DNA of 64,000 nt from contig CALLIK010000001.1 of the NCBI GenBank assembly GCA_938009235.1, forward strand, positions 49,418-113,417. The letters run 5' to 3'. Each line of letters opens with the position of its first letter. Within the stretch, counting starts at the first letter, position 1. The notes below the pieces were generated by a model. The model saw only the letters and a program-made list of their open reading frames with translations. It was not told the DNA's origin and did no database searches. The stretch comes from an uncultured Caulobacterales bacterium (GTDB lineage Bacteria > Pseudomonadota > Alphaproteobacteria > Caulobacterales > Maricaulaceae). Below, in pieces: positions 42,885 through 51,818 of this stretch. Made by a program: the position numbers and the translations under genes.

Positions 42885-44270
42885 ATGACGCGTACCCTTT
42901 TCGATAAATTATGGGAAAGCCATCGCGTCAAGATACTTGAGGGCGGCGAGGCTCTCATCGCGATTGACCGCGTTTTTTTGCACGAACGTACAGGTAGCGT
43001 CGCGTTAGAATCTATCGTCGAAAGCGGCCGATCACCTCATGCTCCCGAGAACGTATTTTGCACAGTAGATCATATTGTCTCGAATAAAGAGGGTCGCGGT
43101 CAAGACGATGCCCGTATGCCGGGGGGTGAAGTTTTCATTACGGCCACGCGCAAAGCGGCTAAAGCAACGGGTATCAACCTGATAGATGTTCTCGATGCCG
43201 ACCAAGGCATCGTACATGTGATATCACCAGAGCTTGGTATTGCTCAACCGGGGCTTACATTGGTGTGTCCTGATAGTCACACCTGCAGCCAAGGTGCATT
43301 AGGCGCCCTCGCATGGGGCATAGGGTCAACTGACGCTGAACATGCGATTGTGACGGGTACGTTGCGCGTTAAAAAACCTCCGCAAATGCGCATCACTATC
43401 CACGGCGCGTTGAATGTAGGTGTGACGGCAAAGGACGTCGCTCTACATATTATCGCTTTATATGGAGCAGCGGGGGCCAAACGTTGCGCGGTTGAATATG
43501 CGGGTGGCGCTGTCGAAAATATGTCAGTTGAGGAACGTCTAACCCTTTGCAACATGGCAGTCGAGTTTGCAGCGTTCACGGCAATCATTGCGCCAGACGT
43601 GAAGGTATCCGACTATTTAAAGGGTAAGAAGTACTCGCCCAAAGGCGGGGCTTGGCAGCAGGCTTCTGAAGCTTGGCAAGGCTTACAGTCTGATGAACGG
43701 GCTAAATTTGATTATGATTACGAGATCGATGCGGATGACATAAAGCCAGTCGTGACATGGGGTACGTCCCCTGAACATGCCGTCTCGATTGATGGCCAAG
43801 TGCCGCAAGGGGCGGATTATAAAGCTCTGTCTTATATGGGGCTAAACGTCGGAGAGGTGCTTGCGGCTTTACCGATTGGCGGCGCGTTCATTGGGTCGTG
43901 CACAAATGGACGTTTGTCTGATTTGAGATCAGCGGCTAGCATCTTAAAGGGTCGCCGCGTTGCAGAGGGCATCACTGCGATTTGCGTTCCCGGCTCTATG
44001 GCGGTTCGCCGAGAGGCCGAAGCAGAGGGCTTAGATATAGTTTTCAAGCAAGCCGGTTTTGAATGGGGCGCACCAGGCTGCGCATTTTGCTTTTATGCAG
44101 GAGGTGAAACCTTTGCACCCAAAACTCGTGTTATCAGTTCTACAAACCGCAATTTTGAAGGTCGCCAAGGTCCAGAGGTTCGTACGCATTTAGCAAGTCC
44201 CACCGTTGTCGCGGCGTCTGCTGTTGCAGGTTATATCTGTGATCCGAAAAATTTAGAGCCGCTCGCATGA
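42885..44270 (+). CDS. leuC: LeuC-type hydro-lyase large subunit
   Basis: A 461-residue Fe-S hydro-lyase large subunit. CPDSHTCSQGALGALAWGIG, AIGSTDAEHAI-type and FIGSCTNGRLSDLRSA segments and the GAPGCAFCFYAG Cys-x2-Cys are visible, so all three cluster cysteines are present. Length is typical of LeuC (460-470). No leuA or leuB lies nearby, and the surroundings are catabolic, so citraconate/dimethylmaleate-type hydration is as likely as isopropylmalate isomerisation. DmdA of the nicotinate fermentation pathway is a known LeuC homologue. The stop overlaps leuD by four bases (ATGA). Confidence 0.9.
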   Translation: MTRTLFDKLWESHRVKILEGGEALIAIDRVFLHERTGSVALESIVESGRSPHAPENVFCTVDHIVSNKEGRGQDDARMPGGEVFITATRKAAKATGINLIDVLDADQGIVHVISPELGIAQPGLTLVCPDSHTCSQGALGALAWGIGSTDAEHAIVTGTLRVKKPPQMRITIHGALNVGVTAKDVALHIIALYGAAGAKRCAVEYAGGAVENMSVEERLTLCNMAVEFAAFTAIIAPDVKVSDYLKGKKYSPKGGAWQQASEAWQGLQSDERAKFDYDYEIDADDIKPVVTWGTSPEHAVSIDGQVPQGADYKALSYMGLNVGEVLAALPIGGAFIGSCTNGRLSDLRSAASILKGRRVAEGITAICVPGSMAVRREAEAEGLDIVFKQAGFEWGAPGCAFCFYAGGETFAPKTRVISSTNRNFEGRQGPEVRTHLASPTVVAASAVAGYICDPKNLEPLA

Positions 44271-44836
44271 CGCCCTTCCTAACCCATAGCGGCATTGCAG
44301 TGCCTTTGTTGAACGACAATATCGACACGGATCAAATTATCCCGTCTCGCGAGATGAAAACAGTGTCTAAAACGGGATTGGCTGCAGGCCTTTTTGCGGG
44401 ACAACGATACAGTGAGGGACGTACGCCAAACCCTGATTTTGCATTGAATCAAACCAAATTTGACGGCGCGAGTATATTGCTCTCAGGGAAAAACTTTGGC
44501 TGCGGCAGTTCCCGCGAACACGCTGTCTGGGCGCTAAAGGATTACGGATTTCGTGCCGTCATTGCTGAAAGTTTTGGCGAGATATTTTATAATAATTGCG
44601 TTCGGAATGGCGTGCTTCCCATTCAAATGCAGGCGAAAGATATTCTCAATTTAGGCGCGCGGGTAGCTGTAGATTTACCCAATCAAACCGCAAACAAAAT
44701 AGCATTCGATATTGGGCAAGGCGATAAGACAATGCTTATTGAGGGGCTAGATATGATCGGGCAGACCTTAATTCATAAGGCCAACATAGGGGCCTTTTTT
44801 GAACGCGATAAAATTTCTAACCCTTGGAAATATTAA
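44267..44836 (+). CDS. leuD: LeuD-type hydro-lyase small subunit
   Basis: A 189-residue small subunit pairing with the upstream LeuC-like protein. The NIDTDQIIPSREMK N-terminal motif, ARYNxRT-replacing region, and GKNFGCGSSREHAVWAL with the substrate-carboxylate-binding Ser-Arg are all present. Length is at the lower end for LeuD. Start overlaps leuC by four bases, so translation is coupled. In this cluster it may act on substituted maleates, with the ICL-type lyase at 7363 as a possible next enzyme. Confidence 0.9.
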   Translation: MTPFLTHSGIAVPLLNDNIDTDQIIPSREMKTVSKTGLAAGLFAGQRYSEGRTPNPDFALNQTKFDGASILLSGKNFGCGSSREHAVWALKDYGFRAVIAESFGEIFYNNCVRNGVLPIQMQAKDILNLGARVAVDLPNQTANKIAFDIGQGDKTMLIEGLDMIGQTLIHKANIGAFFERDKISNPWKY

Positions 44837-44840
44837 CTCG

Positions 44841-46001
44841 CTAAATCACGCCGTTTGTTTTTAATGCGACAACATCCAGTCCTAAGCCGCCCAAAATTTC
44901 TTCTGTGTGTTCGCCCGCTTTTGGTGGGTCCAATGAAAGCCCCAATCTCTCGCCGTCTAAGCTGATCGGGAGAGCGGGGAGTTTGCACCGTTCTCCGTCT
45001 TCCATTTCCATATCCAGAAGTCCTCCACCTGCATTCAAATGCACGTCATCAAACATGTCTTCGGGTTTTCCAATAGGCGCGAAAGGAAGGCCCAAGTTTT
45101 CGATTTTTTCCATTAGTTCGGTTTGCGTCAGGGCTTTGAAAGCCGCCTCAACTTGTGGCAGGAATTTATCCTTATGAATGACGCGGTCCCGGTTTTCTTC
45201 AAGATCAGGGTCTTCCAAGAGATGCTGTAAACCGAACGCATTGCAGAGTGTTTTCCACTGACGGTCAGACACAACACCCACAAAGACTTGCTCGTCATCA
45301 GCTGTGTCAAAGAGTTGATAAATAGCCCAACTGGAGACGCGGGCAGGCATAGGGGCTGCTGCAATTCCCGTTACAGCCTTCTGCGCCATATGTTGTCCAA
45401 CGAGAAAAACTGTTGTTTCAAAGAGGGCAGAACAAATGTGCTTTCCTTTGCCTGTACTATGCCGTTCATGCAGGGCGGCGAGTACGCCCATAGCGCCAAA
45501 CATGCCGCCTGTTACGTCGATGACGGAAGATCCTGCGCGTAGAGGACGTCCGGGCGGGCCCGTCATATAGGCGAGGCCGCCCATCATCTGCGTGACTTCG
45601 TCAAGCGCAGTGCGGTGAGCATAAGGACCGTCGAGAAACCCTTTTTCTGAGCAATATAGAAGGCGTGGATTTAGCTTTTTGAGGGCCTCATAGCCAAAGC
45701 CTAGCTTCTCCAATGCACCTGGCCGAAAATTCTCAATAAAGACATCAGCCGTTTCAATGAGGTCGAGAACAGCTTGCTTGCCTTCGGGGGATTTCAAATT
45801 AATCGCGAGGCTTTTCTTGTTACGATTATACATAGGAAAATATCCCGCACCCGCACCGCGAAGCCTGCGAGTTTTATCGCCGCCAATAGGCTCAACTTTA
45901 ATGACCTCAGCACCCATATCGGCGAGCATTAGTCCGGCCGCTGGCCCCATTACCATATGGGAAAATTCGATAACTTTGATGCCAGATAAGGGCAGGGTCA
46001 T
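44841..46001 (-). CDS. Family III (CaiB/BaiF) CoA transferase (2)
   Basis: A 386-residue class III CoA transferase. IKVIEFSHMVMGPAAGLMLA, MGAEVIKVEP, NRNKKSLAINLKSPEGK and FIENFRPGALEKLG are family hallmarks, and an Asp fills the catalytic position (SVIDVTGGMFG). ATG 46001 has GGAGA upstream; a TTG at 46013 is in frame but less likely. It overlaps the upstream PuuE-like gene by four bases (ATGA) and is the last gene of a leftward operon of isochorismatase, PuuE-like (two) and CoA transferase. It may activate a dicarboxylic product. Confidence 0.91.
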   Translation of the reverse strand: MTLPLSGIKVIEFSHMVMGPAAGLMLADMGAEVIKVEPIGGDKTRRLRGAGAGYFPMYNRNKKSLAINLKSPEGKQAVLDLIETADVFIENFRPGALEKLGFGYEALKKLNPRLLYCSEKGFLDGPYAHRTALDEVTQMMGGLAYMTGPPGRPLRAGSSVIDVTGGMFGAMGVLAALHERHSTGKGKHICSALFETTVFLVGQHMAQKAVTGIAAAPMPARVSSWAIYQLFDTADDEQVFVGVVSDRQWKTLCNAFGLQHLLEDPDLEENRDRVIHKDKFLPQVEAAFKALTQTELMEKIENLGLPFAPIGKPEDMFDDVHLNAGGGLLDMEMEDGERCKLPALPISLDGERLGLSLDPPKAGEHTEEILGGLGLDVVALKTNGVI

Positions 46002-46948
46002 GATTGTCTCCAAGCTTGGTCAGCAATATCTCTAGCTCTAAAAACCTCTAAACCTTCGGTTTTTTTGATATGTTTTAAAAGCGCTCGCAAGGCCCATATT
46101 CGGAATGGTTGTCCCATTATATATGGTGTTAAAGTAAGGCCTAACATTTGTGATCCGAAACGGTCATGCTCTTCAGCCAATAGAGATGTCGCATTTTGTA
46201 TTTGCTTAAGCCAACTTTCTTCTGTTTGGCGGCGCGTGTGAAGAAGTGTAAAATCAGAAAGTTCATAAGATAATGGAATGCCCATGATGGGCCCGCAAAA
46301 AGTTTCCATTTGTACAGGAACCTGATCCATTTCCCAGTCCAAGCAATAATCAATATCTTCATCTCTCAGGCATCCTAGTGTCTGGCGGCTTTGGTTCCTT
46401 GCAGGAGATAACCAACCTCGAATGAGTCGTTCGCCATCTTCAACCTTTGGGCTGGGCCAACCACGAGCAATGTCATTAAAGCCGTCAATCGTTTGGTTGA
46501 CGAGGGTTTGCTCTTCTTCGAAACTCAAACCTTCATGATGGATATGATCTGTTGAAAGTCCGTGTGCAGCTATTTCATGACCCGCACTTTTTATCGTTTC
46601 AATTAAAGGTGGATAGCGTTTCGCAATTTCACCGTTTACGGCAAATGTTGCCTTTACGTCCGCGTCATCTAGAGCGTCTAAAATGCGAAATACACCAACT
46701 CGATTTCCGTAATCGCGAACAGTGAAATGCCGTAAGTCAGGATAAGGTGTCACCATCGCGCCAGGGTGTTTGAACGGTACGCCTGATGGGTTTAACGGGA
46801 AAAACTCAAGCGGGATTATCAGGTTGATAGCCACCTTAACGCCGTTATCCCAGGCTAGCTTTGGACGGTCTTTTACCTGCCGCCACTCATAAAAATCATG
46901 GTCTTGGCCATAAGCGCGTTTTGGATATTCTAAATAAGATTTATCCAT
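45998..46948 (-). CDS. PuuE-like polysaccharide-deacetylase-fold hydrolase (2)
   Basis: A 316-residue NodB-fold protein. VAINLIIPLEFFP and IAAHGLSTDHIHHEG supply the first acidic and His motifs. The third motif reads LTPYIMGQPFR, where the two paralogues have HPHVSGRAYR or HAYLVGQPHR; the His is replaced, so catalysis may differ. ATG 46948 overlaps the upstream gene's stop (46941) by eight bases; an earlier start at 46990 is less likely. With its partner at 46941 it may form a hetero-oligomer or act on a second cyclic amide. Confidence 0.83.
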   Translation of the reverse strand: MDKSYLEYPKRAYGQDHDFYEWRQVKDRPKLAWDNGVKVAINLIIPLEFFPLNPSGVPFKHPGAMVTPYPDLRHFTVRDYGNRVGVFRILDALDDADVKATFAVNGEIAKRYPPLIETIKSAGHEIAAHGLSTDHIHHEGLSFEEEQTLVNQTIDGFNDIARGWPSPKVEDGERLIRGWLSPARNQSRQTLGCLRDEDIDYCLDWEMDQVPVQMETFCGPIMGIPLSYELSDFTLLHTRRQTEESWLKQIQNATSLLAEEHDRFGSQMLGLTLTPYIMGQPFRIWALRALLKHIKKTEGLEVFRARDIADQAWRQS

Positions 46949-47882
46949 GACGAAATCCAGTTCCGCCAGTTGTGACGCCTCGCGCCGCAATATCGGCCAT
47001 GGATTGATCCCAATAATTGTCGATGAAGTGCTTTGCTATTTCTTTCCCCGTAGCAAACCATACATCATCGGAATGCGCGCAAATATGTTTCAAGGCGTCT
47101 TCAAACGGTTTCATACGGTGAGGTTGCCCAACCAGATAGGCATGAAGGGGGATGCACATGACGGTCCCGCTTTTCTCACCTTCCAATAGAAGTTGGTCAA
47201 AGTGTCGTTTTAGAATGTCTGTATATCGGTCGGGATCAAACCCCATGACCGAATAGGTGATGACGTCATTGACTTCGAGCGAGTAGGGCAAGCTAACCAG
47301 CTTCCCCGTTTTCGTCTTTAAGGGCTGCGGTTGATCGTCTTGGAACAGATCGCAACTATACCAAAAGTCATTCTCGGCAATGAGGTCTAGTGTATCTTCG
47401 GTGTGTGTTAGGGCGGGGGCGAGGTAGCCTCGAATACGCTGACCTGTGGCGGCCTCAACGGTTCTAATGCTGTCATCCAGAACCGCCTGTTCCTGCGCGG
47501 GCGTCAAACCATAGCTATAACGTGTGTTGTAAATGCCATGGGAGAAAAACTCCCAATTCCGTTTAATGCAATCCTCAATAATTTCAGGATGGTGATCGCA
47601 GAGCGCGACATTCAGGCTAACGGACCCTCGCAGATTATATTTGTCCAACAGTTCCATCAGACGTAAATGGCCTACCCGATTACCAAAGTCGCGTTGGCTA
47701 TATTGTTGGACGTTTGGAATAGCATTGGGCCATGGTTGCCGCTTGGGATTTGTAGGTGGCATGAATTCGTAAAATTCAATGTTGGGCGCAACCCAAAAGG
47801 CGAGCTTCTTCCTGCCCGGCCATTCAATTTTCGGACGGCCCGCATAAGGCCAATAATCGTAAAGGTTAGGAGTCGCGTGCAT
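46941..47882 (-). CDS. PuuE-like polysaccharide-deacetylase-fold hydrolase (3)
   Basis: A 313-residue PuuE-like hydrolase with FWVAPNIEFYEF, EFFSHGIYNTRYSYG, APALTHTED, YSCDLFQDDQP and PLHAYLVGQPHRM. These carry the acidic and His motifs expected of a metal-dependent allantoinase/imidase-like enzyme. Its start overlaps the isochorismatase stop by one base and its stop overlaps the next gene's start by eight, so the whole leftward operon is translationally coupled. No signal peptide. It is related to the copies at 39363 and 45998. Confidence 0.84.
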   Translation of the reverse strand: MHATPNLYDYWPYAGRPKIEWPGRKKLAFWVAPNIEFYEFMPPTNPKRQPWPNAIPNVQQYSQRDFGNRVGHLRLMELLDKYNLRGSVSLNVALCDHHPEIIEDCIKRNWEFFSHGIYNTRYSYGLTPAQEQAVLDDSIRTVEAATGQRIRGYLAPALTHTEDTLDLIAENDFWYSCDLFQDDQPQPLKTKTGKLVSLPYSLEVNDVITYSVMGFDPDRYTDILKRHFDQLLLEGEKSGTVMCIPLHAYLVGQPHRMKPFEDALKHICAHSDDVWFATGKEIAKHFIDNYWDQSMADIAARGVTTGGTGFRHG

Positions 47883-48571
47883 TACGTTGGGTCGTATGCG
47901 TTGAGCCAGTCATACACTTCAGACACATCAACGACGTCTGCGTATTTAATCAGTAAGTCTGTCAGATTGGCGAAGTGGTAACTCTCATGTTTGTCGGCGA
48001 CGCATTCAATTGGAACGATCGCGCGATAACCATAGGACAAAGCGTCGACGGCTGTGGCGCGAACGCAACCCGATGTACTGCCGCCTGTAATAACGACGGT
48101 GTCGATTTTATGGAACGTTAGAAAGCTGTTCAGCGGGGTTTCAAAAAATGCACTGGGCATTCGCTTGGTGTAGACTGGGTCAACGCTTCGGTCGATGTCG
48201 AGGCGATCATCAAATTCAGTGCGCTCTGATCCGAACTTGATGTTCTGCAGGCTATCAGGCGTATCCGTGCGTGTGCCCCAAACGCCGCAATCCGCAGCAT
48301 TGTCCATATAGGCCACATGGGTCCACACGACGGGTAAGCCCTTGGCTCTCGCAGCTTTGGAAATGTCATTAATATGCGTCATCTGATTTGGGTCTGTGAC
48401 ATAGGCTGTTTTGAACAAGTCTGGTCGCGTATATGATTTTTGTGGGTCAACGTTCACGATGGCCATGCGTTCGCCAAAGCCAAAACGCTTGCGAGCGGGG
48501 TTGCTTCGAACCTCTTCAAAAATTTGCCTAGCGGTCTTATCAGATAAAACCATTGTGGACTCAGTGCTCAT
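47882..48571 (-). CDS. Isochorismatase-family cysteine hydrolase (2)
   Basis: A 229-residue cysteine hydrolase: Asp in MAIVNVDPQKSYT, Lys in VYTKRMPSAF, Cys in GGSTSGCVRATAVDAL. The cis-peptide region before the Cys is conserved. It is longer at the N-terminus than the copy at 40296 and resembles the N-carbamoylsarcosine amidase type. ATG 48571 is chosen over an in-frame TTG at 48589, with GAGATA just upstream. First gene of the leftward operon and divergent from the HMG-CoA-lyase-like gene at 48665. Confidence 0.87.
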   Translation of the reverse strand: MSTESTMVLSDKTARQIFEEVRSNPARKRFGFGERMAIVNVDPQKSYTRPDLFKTAYVTDPNQMTHINDISKAARAKGLPVVWTHVAYMDNAADCGVWGTRTDTPDSLQNIKFGSERTEFDDRLDIDRSVDPVYTKRMPSAFFETPLNSFLTFHKIDTVVITGGSTSGCVRATAVDALSYGYRAIVPIECVADKHESYHFANLTDLLIKYADVVDVSEVYDWLNAYDPT

Positions 48572-48664
48572 AATTATCTCTATATTCAAATCTTGCTACG
48601 CCTTACGACACCCCTATTCAATTTGGGGATCCCGTCTGAGAGTATTCGCCCAATGAAGGTTCCA

Positions 48665-49588
48665 ATGAAAGACAAAGTCCTAATATCCGAAGTTGGCCCG
48701 CGTGACGGTTTGCAAAACTGCAAAGGCGTTATGCCGACGGCTCTGAAAAAGACTTGGGTAAAGGGTCTTTATGATGCTGGACTACGAGAAATTGAAGTCG
48801 GGTCCTTTGTTCCGCCGCGGCTATTTCCGCAGTTGGCCGATACGGCCGAAATCGTTGCCTTTGCGAAAACATTGCCCAATTTGCGCGTACTCGCGTTGGT
48901 ACCGAATCTACGCGGAGCCGAGGCCGCCATAAACGCGGGTGTGACCTCAATCGGGTTTCCTCTGTCTGTCTCCGAAACGCACAGCGTCAAAAATTTACGT
49001 CAAACGCATGACCAAGCCATAGAAAATGTGCGACAGATTGCGGAGCTGATTGCAGCCCAGCCAAAAGCAAGCCGCCCTGAATTTGAAGGCGCGCTGAGTA
49101 CGGCCTTTGGTTGCTCAATTGAGGGTGTGATACCTGAAAGCAAAGTATTGAATTTGGCAGAACGCTTGATCGCGGCGGGCGTTGATGAGTTGGGCCTGTC
49201 AGACACCGTAGGCTACGCACAGCCGTTGCAGGTCAAACGCCTCATCCGAAAAACGCGCGAAGTCGCTGGTGCGGATCGCGTGAAATCCGTACATTTACAC
49301 AATACTTACGGTCTTGGTCTCGCGAATGCCTTTGCGGCCTATGAGGAAGGGATTGAGGTCTTTGACTCGTCTCAAGGCGGGCTAGGGGGATGTCCTGCAT
49401 CACCAGGCGCGAGCGGTAATATTGTGACAGAGGACTTGGTCTTCATGTTCGAGTCTATGGGGGTCTCGACAGGCGTGAATTTAGATGCCTTGATAGCCTG
49501 CCGTGAGTTACTTTCCGCAGGCTTGCCCGACGAGCAACTATACGGAATGACGCCAAATGCAGGCTTGCCTAAGAGTTTTGCCAAATAG
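48665..49588 (+). CDS. HMG-CoA lyase-like enzyme (2)
   Basis: A 307-residue HMGL-like lyase. The catalytic start is ISEVGPRDGLQNCKG, the metal motif is VHLHNTYGLG, and the active-site Cys loop is GGLGGCPASPGASG, so all key residues are present. ATG 48665 follows AAGG six bases upstream; upstream ATGs at 48653 and 48593 are in frame but less well placed. The first HMGL-like enzyme (27292) differs throughout, so the island contains two separate lyases, probably for different 3-hydroxyacyl-CoAs. Confidence 0.9.
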   Translation: MKDKVLISEVGPRDGLQNCKGVMPTALKKTWVKGLYDAGLREIEVGSFVPPRLFPQLADTAEIVAFAKTLPNLRVLALVPNLRGAEAAINAGVTSIGFPLSVSETHSVKNLRQTHDQAIENVRQIAELIAAQPKASRPEFEGALSTAFGCSIEGVIPESKVLNLAERLIAAGVDELGLSDTVGYAQPLQVKRLIRKTREVAGADRVKSVHLHNTYGLGLANAFAAYEEGIEVFDSSQGGLGGCPASPGASGNIVTEDLVFMFESMGVSTGVNLDALIACRELLSAGLPDEQLYGMTPNAGLPKSFAK

Positions 49589-49687
49589 GTCTAGCAACAT
49601 TTTATCTAAGTGATCTTTAGGCCGAGAAATCATTGACCGTCAGGCGAATAGTGCTTAACTCTATGCTCTAGGTAGTTAGGATTAAGC

Positions 49688-50509
49688 ATGGCGACGAAAA
49701 GCAAAGATCAATCTATTCGATCCATCTCTCGGGCCTTGCATGTTTTGCAAGCCATCAATCGTCATGGCGCCCTAACGATGACGCAAATTTCGAAAATTGT
49801 TAAACTGCCTTACCCAACCGCTTGCCGTGTTGTTTATACGCTTGTCGGGGAGGGCGTAATTGAACGTGAAACGTCGCGTAAATATTATCGAGCGACAGCC
49901 TTAGCGCAGTCCCTGAGTTGCGGCTATCAGGCGCAGGCGCGTCTTGTGGCCATTGCTAGGCCGCACATTGCCGCGCTGACACGGGAGACCGGTTGGCCTG
50001 TCTCTATCGCGTCTCGGGTCGGTCCAGTGATGGTCATTCAAGATTCAACGCATGGTATGACCGCCATGACATTCTCAGATTATCATCCGGGGTATTCTCT
50101 ACCTATAGCCTCCAGCGCGTCGGGTATGGTCTATTTAGCTTATGCTGACCCTGATGATCGCAAAAATATCATTGACCAAATAAGGCGCACGTCATTGGAT
50201 GAAGGTAATCCAGTCCATACAGACAATCTGCGAGACAACCAATTTCAAATGATATTGGAAGATGGATATGCTTCATTTATCCGTAATCCACACACCAAGG
50301 ACCCTGGTAAGACCTCGAGTATTGCCGTGCCGCTTTATAGAGATGATATTTTGGTAGGCGCGATGACATTGGTGTTTTTCTCAACGTCACTTCGAGTGGC
50401 TGAGGCTTTTGACAAATATCAAAAACTCATATTTGAAACTCAAGCCAATATTAATAGTGATCTGGTGGAAATGAAATTGTTCAAACAGGAAGATTTGAAT
50501 TTATCTTAG
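49688..50509 (+). CDS. IclR-family transcriptional regulator
   Basis: A 273-residue IclR protein. Residues about 10-75 are the winged HTH (SISRALHVLQAINRHGALTM, SKIVKLPYPTACRVVYTLVG), and the rest is the effector domain (SLPIASSASGMVYLAY, EDGYASFIRNPHTKDPGKTS, SIAVPLYRDDILVGAMTLVF). IclR proteins control aromatic and heterocyclic catabolism; this one ends the island and is co-directional with the HMGL-like gene, 99 bases upstream. It may regulate the leftward amidase operon, the HMGL gene or both. No clear operator was found. Confidence 0.9.
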   Translation: MATKSKDQSIRSISRALHVLQAINRHGALTMTQISKIVKLPYPTACRVVYTLVGEGVIERETSRKYYRATALAQSLSCGYQAQARLVAIARPHIAALTRETGWPVSIASRVGPVMVIQDSTHGMTAMTFSDYHPGYSLPIASSASGMVYLAYADPDDRKNIIDQIRRTSLDEGNPVHTDNLRDNQFQMILEDGYASFIRNPHTKDPGKTSSIAVPLYRDDILVGAMTLVFFSTSLRVAEAFDKYQKLIFETQANINSDLVEMKLFKQEDLNLS

Positions 50510-50720
50510 GCGTTTGATCAATCTAAGCACAGACTTGGGGGTTCCCTCGCTGAGGAGAAAACTCTCATAGCTCGGCAAAACAATAAAGTGCGCGACGGCT
50601 AGTTCCTCGTGTTGGTAAGATATGTCATCAGTTTGAATTAAGCGCATATTTACTCAGGTTTGATACCTTGTTCATATGAGCATGATATTGTCCATATTAA
50701 TGCGTTTGCAATGGACCAAT

Positions 50721-51818
50721 ATGACTCAGCGATTCATCACTGTATGTCTCGTTCAAATTGTAACGTTATCAATAAGTACGCCTGCTTTGGCGCATGAGCG
50801 GTGGGTCCTAACACCAGACCAAATGCGGATTTTGAACGCTCAACCAAAACCAGAAATATATACATCCTTTACGCTTATGGGTTCTCTTGTTTTGGGCTTC
50901 TTCGGAAGCATACTTATGTTTCTGATCTACATTCATTATTTCCGATATCCTGATAAATGGCTTTTGATGCTTTCAGGTCGAATGCAGAGACTCGTCGAGT
51001 GGATACAGCCCTTACTACGGTTAACTTTAGGGTGGACGCTGATTGCGTCGGCTATAGGGCTTGTTCCTCGATTGGGTAACTCAGCCATGTCTTATCCGAC
51101 GTTTTTAGCACCGGATCTCGAACTCGCAACTTTAGGGCCGGAATGGCATTGGCTTATCTGGGCCGAATTGGTTTTGGGATTTTGGTTCATGTTTGGATTA
51201 TGGACCCGTATCGCATCATTTGTACTGCTCTTCGCAATACATCTAGCGTTACTCTTGTTTGGTGAGCCCTTCATGGCTTATTATCCAACATTCCTTGGGA
51301 TCACCATTTATCTCCTGATCCGAGGGGGTGGCAGAGGTACAATGGAGACAAGAGCACTTCCCCTATTACAGCCTATTATGGAGTGGTTAGACAGCATTCC
51401 AATGCGGTATTCACAATATATGTTGCGCGTTCTGGCTGGGGTGAATTTTATATATCTCGGCCTATGGTTTAAAATCCTTCAGCCAAATCTTTCGGTTGGA
51501 ATCCTAGATATATACCAAGTACCTATCCTTTCTGAGGCTCCTGAGTTCTTTACATTATTCATGGCTTGCGTAGAAATTGTCGCGGGGATTGCCATTATGG
51601 CAGGTATTCTTATCCGCCCTGCGTCGTTGTTTTTATTTTTCGCCTTTTTCTTCTTTGCGACGTTTCTTCCAGAAGGCTATGATTCTCACCTAGCCTTTTA
51701 TGGTGTTTTGATGGCCTTCCTTTTGGGTGGACCAGGGCGTTTGGAAGCCACTGGTCTTTATGAAAGAAAGGTAGGTAAACGTGTCCGCAACAAACGTATC
51801 CAGGCCGCTATCAAATAG
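50721..51818 (+). CDS. DoxX-like multi-span membrane protein with signal peptide
   Basis: A 365-residue inner-membrane protein with about nine hydrophobic segments. The N-terminus TQRFITVCLVQIVTLSIS then ALAHE looks like a cleavable signal peptide; an earlier ATG at 50676 adds 15 residues without a good ribosome site. The C-terminal part (YMLRVLAGVNFIYLGLWFK, FFTLFMACVEIVAGIAIMAG) is DoxX-like. It overlaps the next gene by 38 bases and begins an envelope cassette with an anchored small protein, a Tat-exported haloperoxidase-like enzyme and an outer-membrane lipoprotein. Exact role unknown. Confidence 0.68.
   Translation: MTQRFITVCLVQIVTLSISTPALAHERWVLTPDQMRILNAQPKPEIYTSFTLMGSLVLGFFGSILMFLIYIHYFRYPDKWLLMLSGRMQRLVEWIQPLLRLTLGWTLIASAIGLVPRLGNSAMSYPTFLAPDLELATLGPEWHWLIWAELVLGFWFMFGLWTRIASFVLLFAIHLALLLFGEPFMAYYPTFLGITIYLLIRGGGRGTMETRALPLLQPIMEWLDSIPMRYSQYMLRVLAGVNFIYLGLWFKILQPNLSVGILDIYQVPILSEAPEFFTLFMACVEIVAGIAIMAGILIRPASLFLFFAFFFFATFLPEGYDSHLAFYGVLMAFLLGGPGRLEATGLYERKVGKRVRNKRIQAAIK

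Noticed and set aside
42885..44836. A leucine biosynthesis operon
   Set aside because: No leuA or leuB is nearby and the neighbours are catabolic; the label leuCD reflects homology only.
39363..47882. Chitin or peptidoglycan deacetylases
   Set aside because: No signal peptides, and the sequence branch and neighbours (amidases) point to cytosolic PuuE/imidase-like hydrolases.
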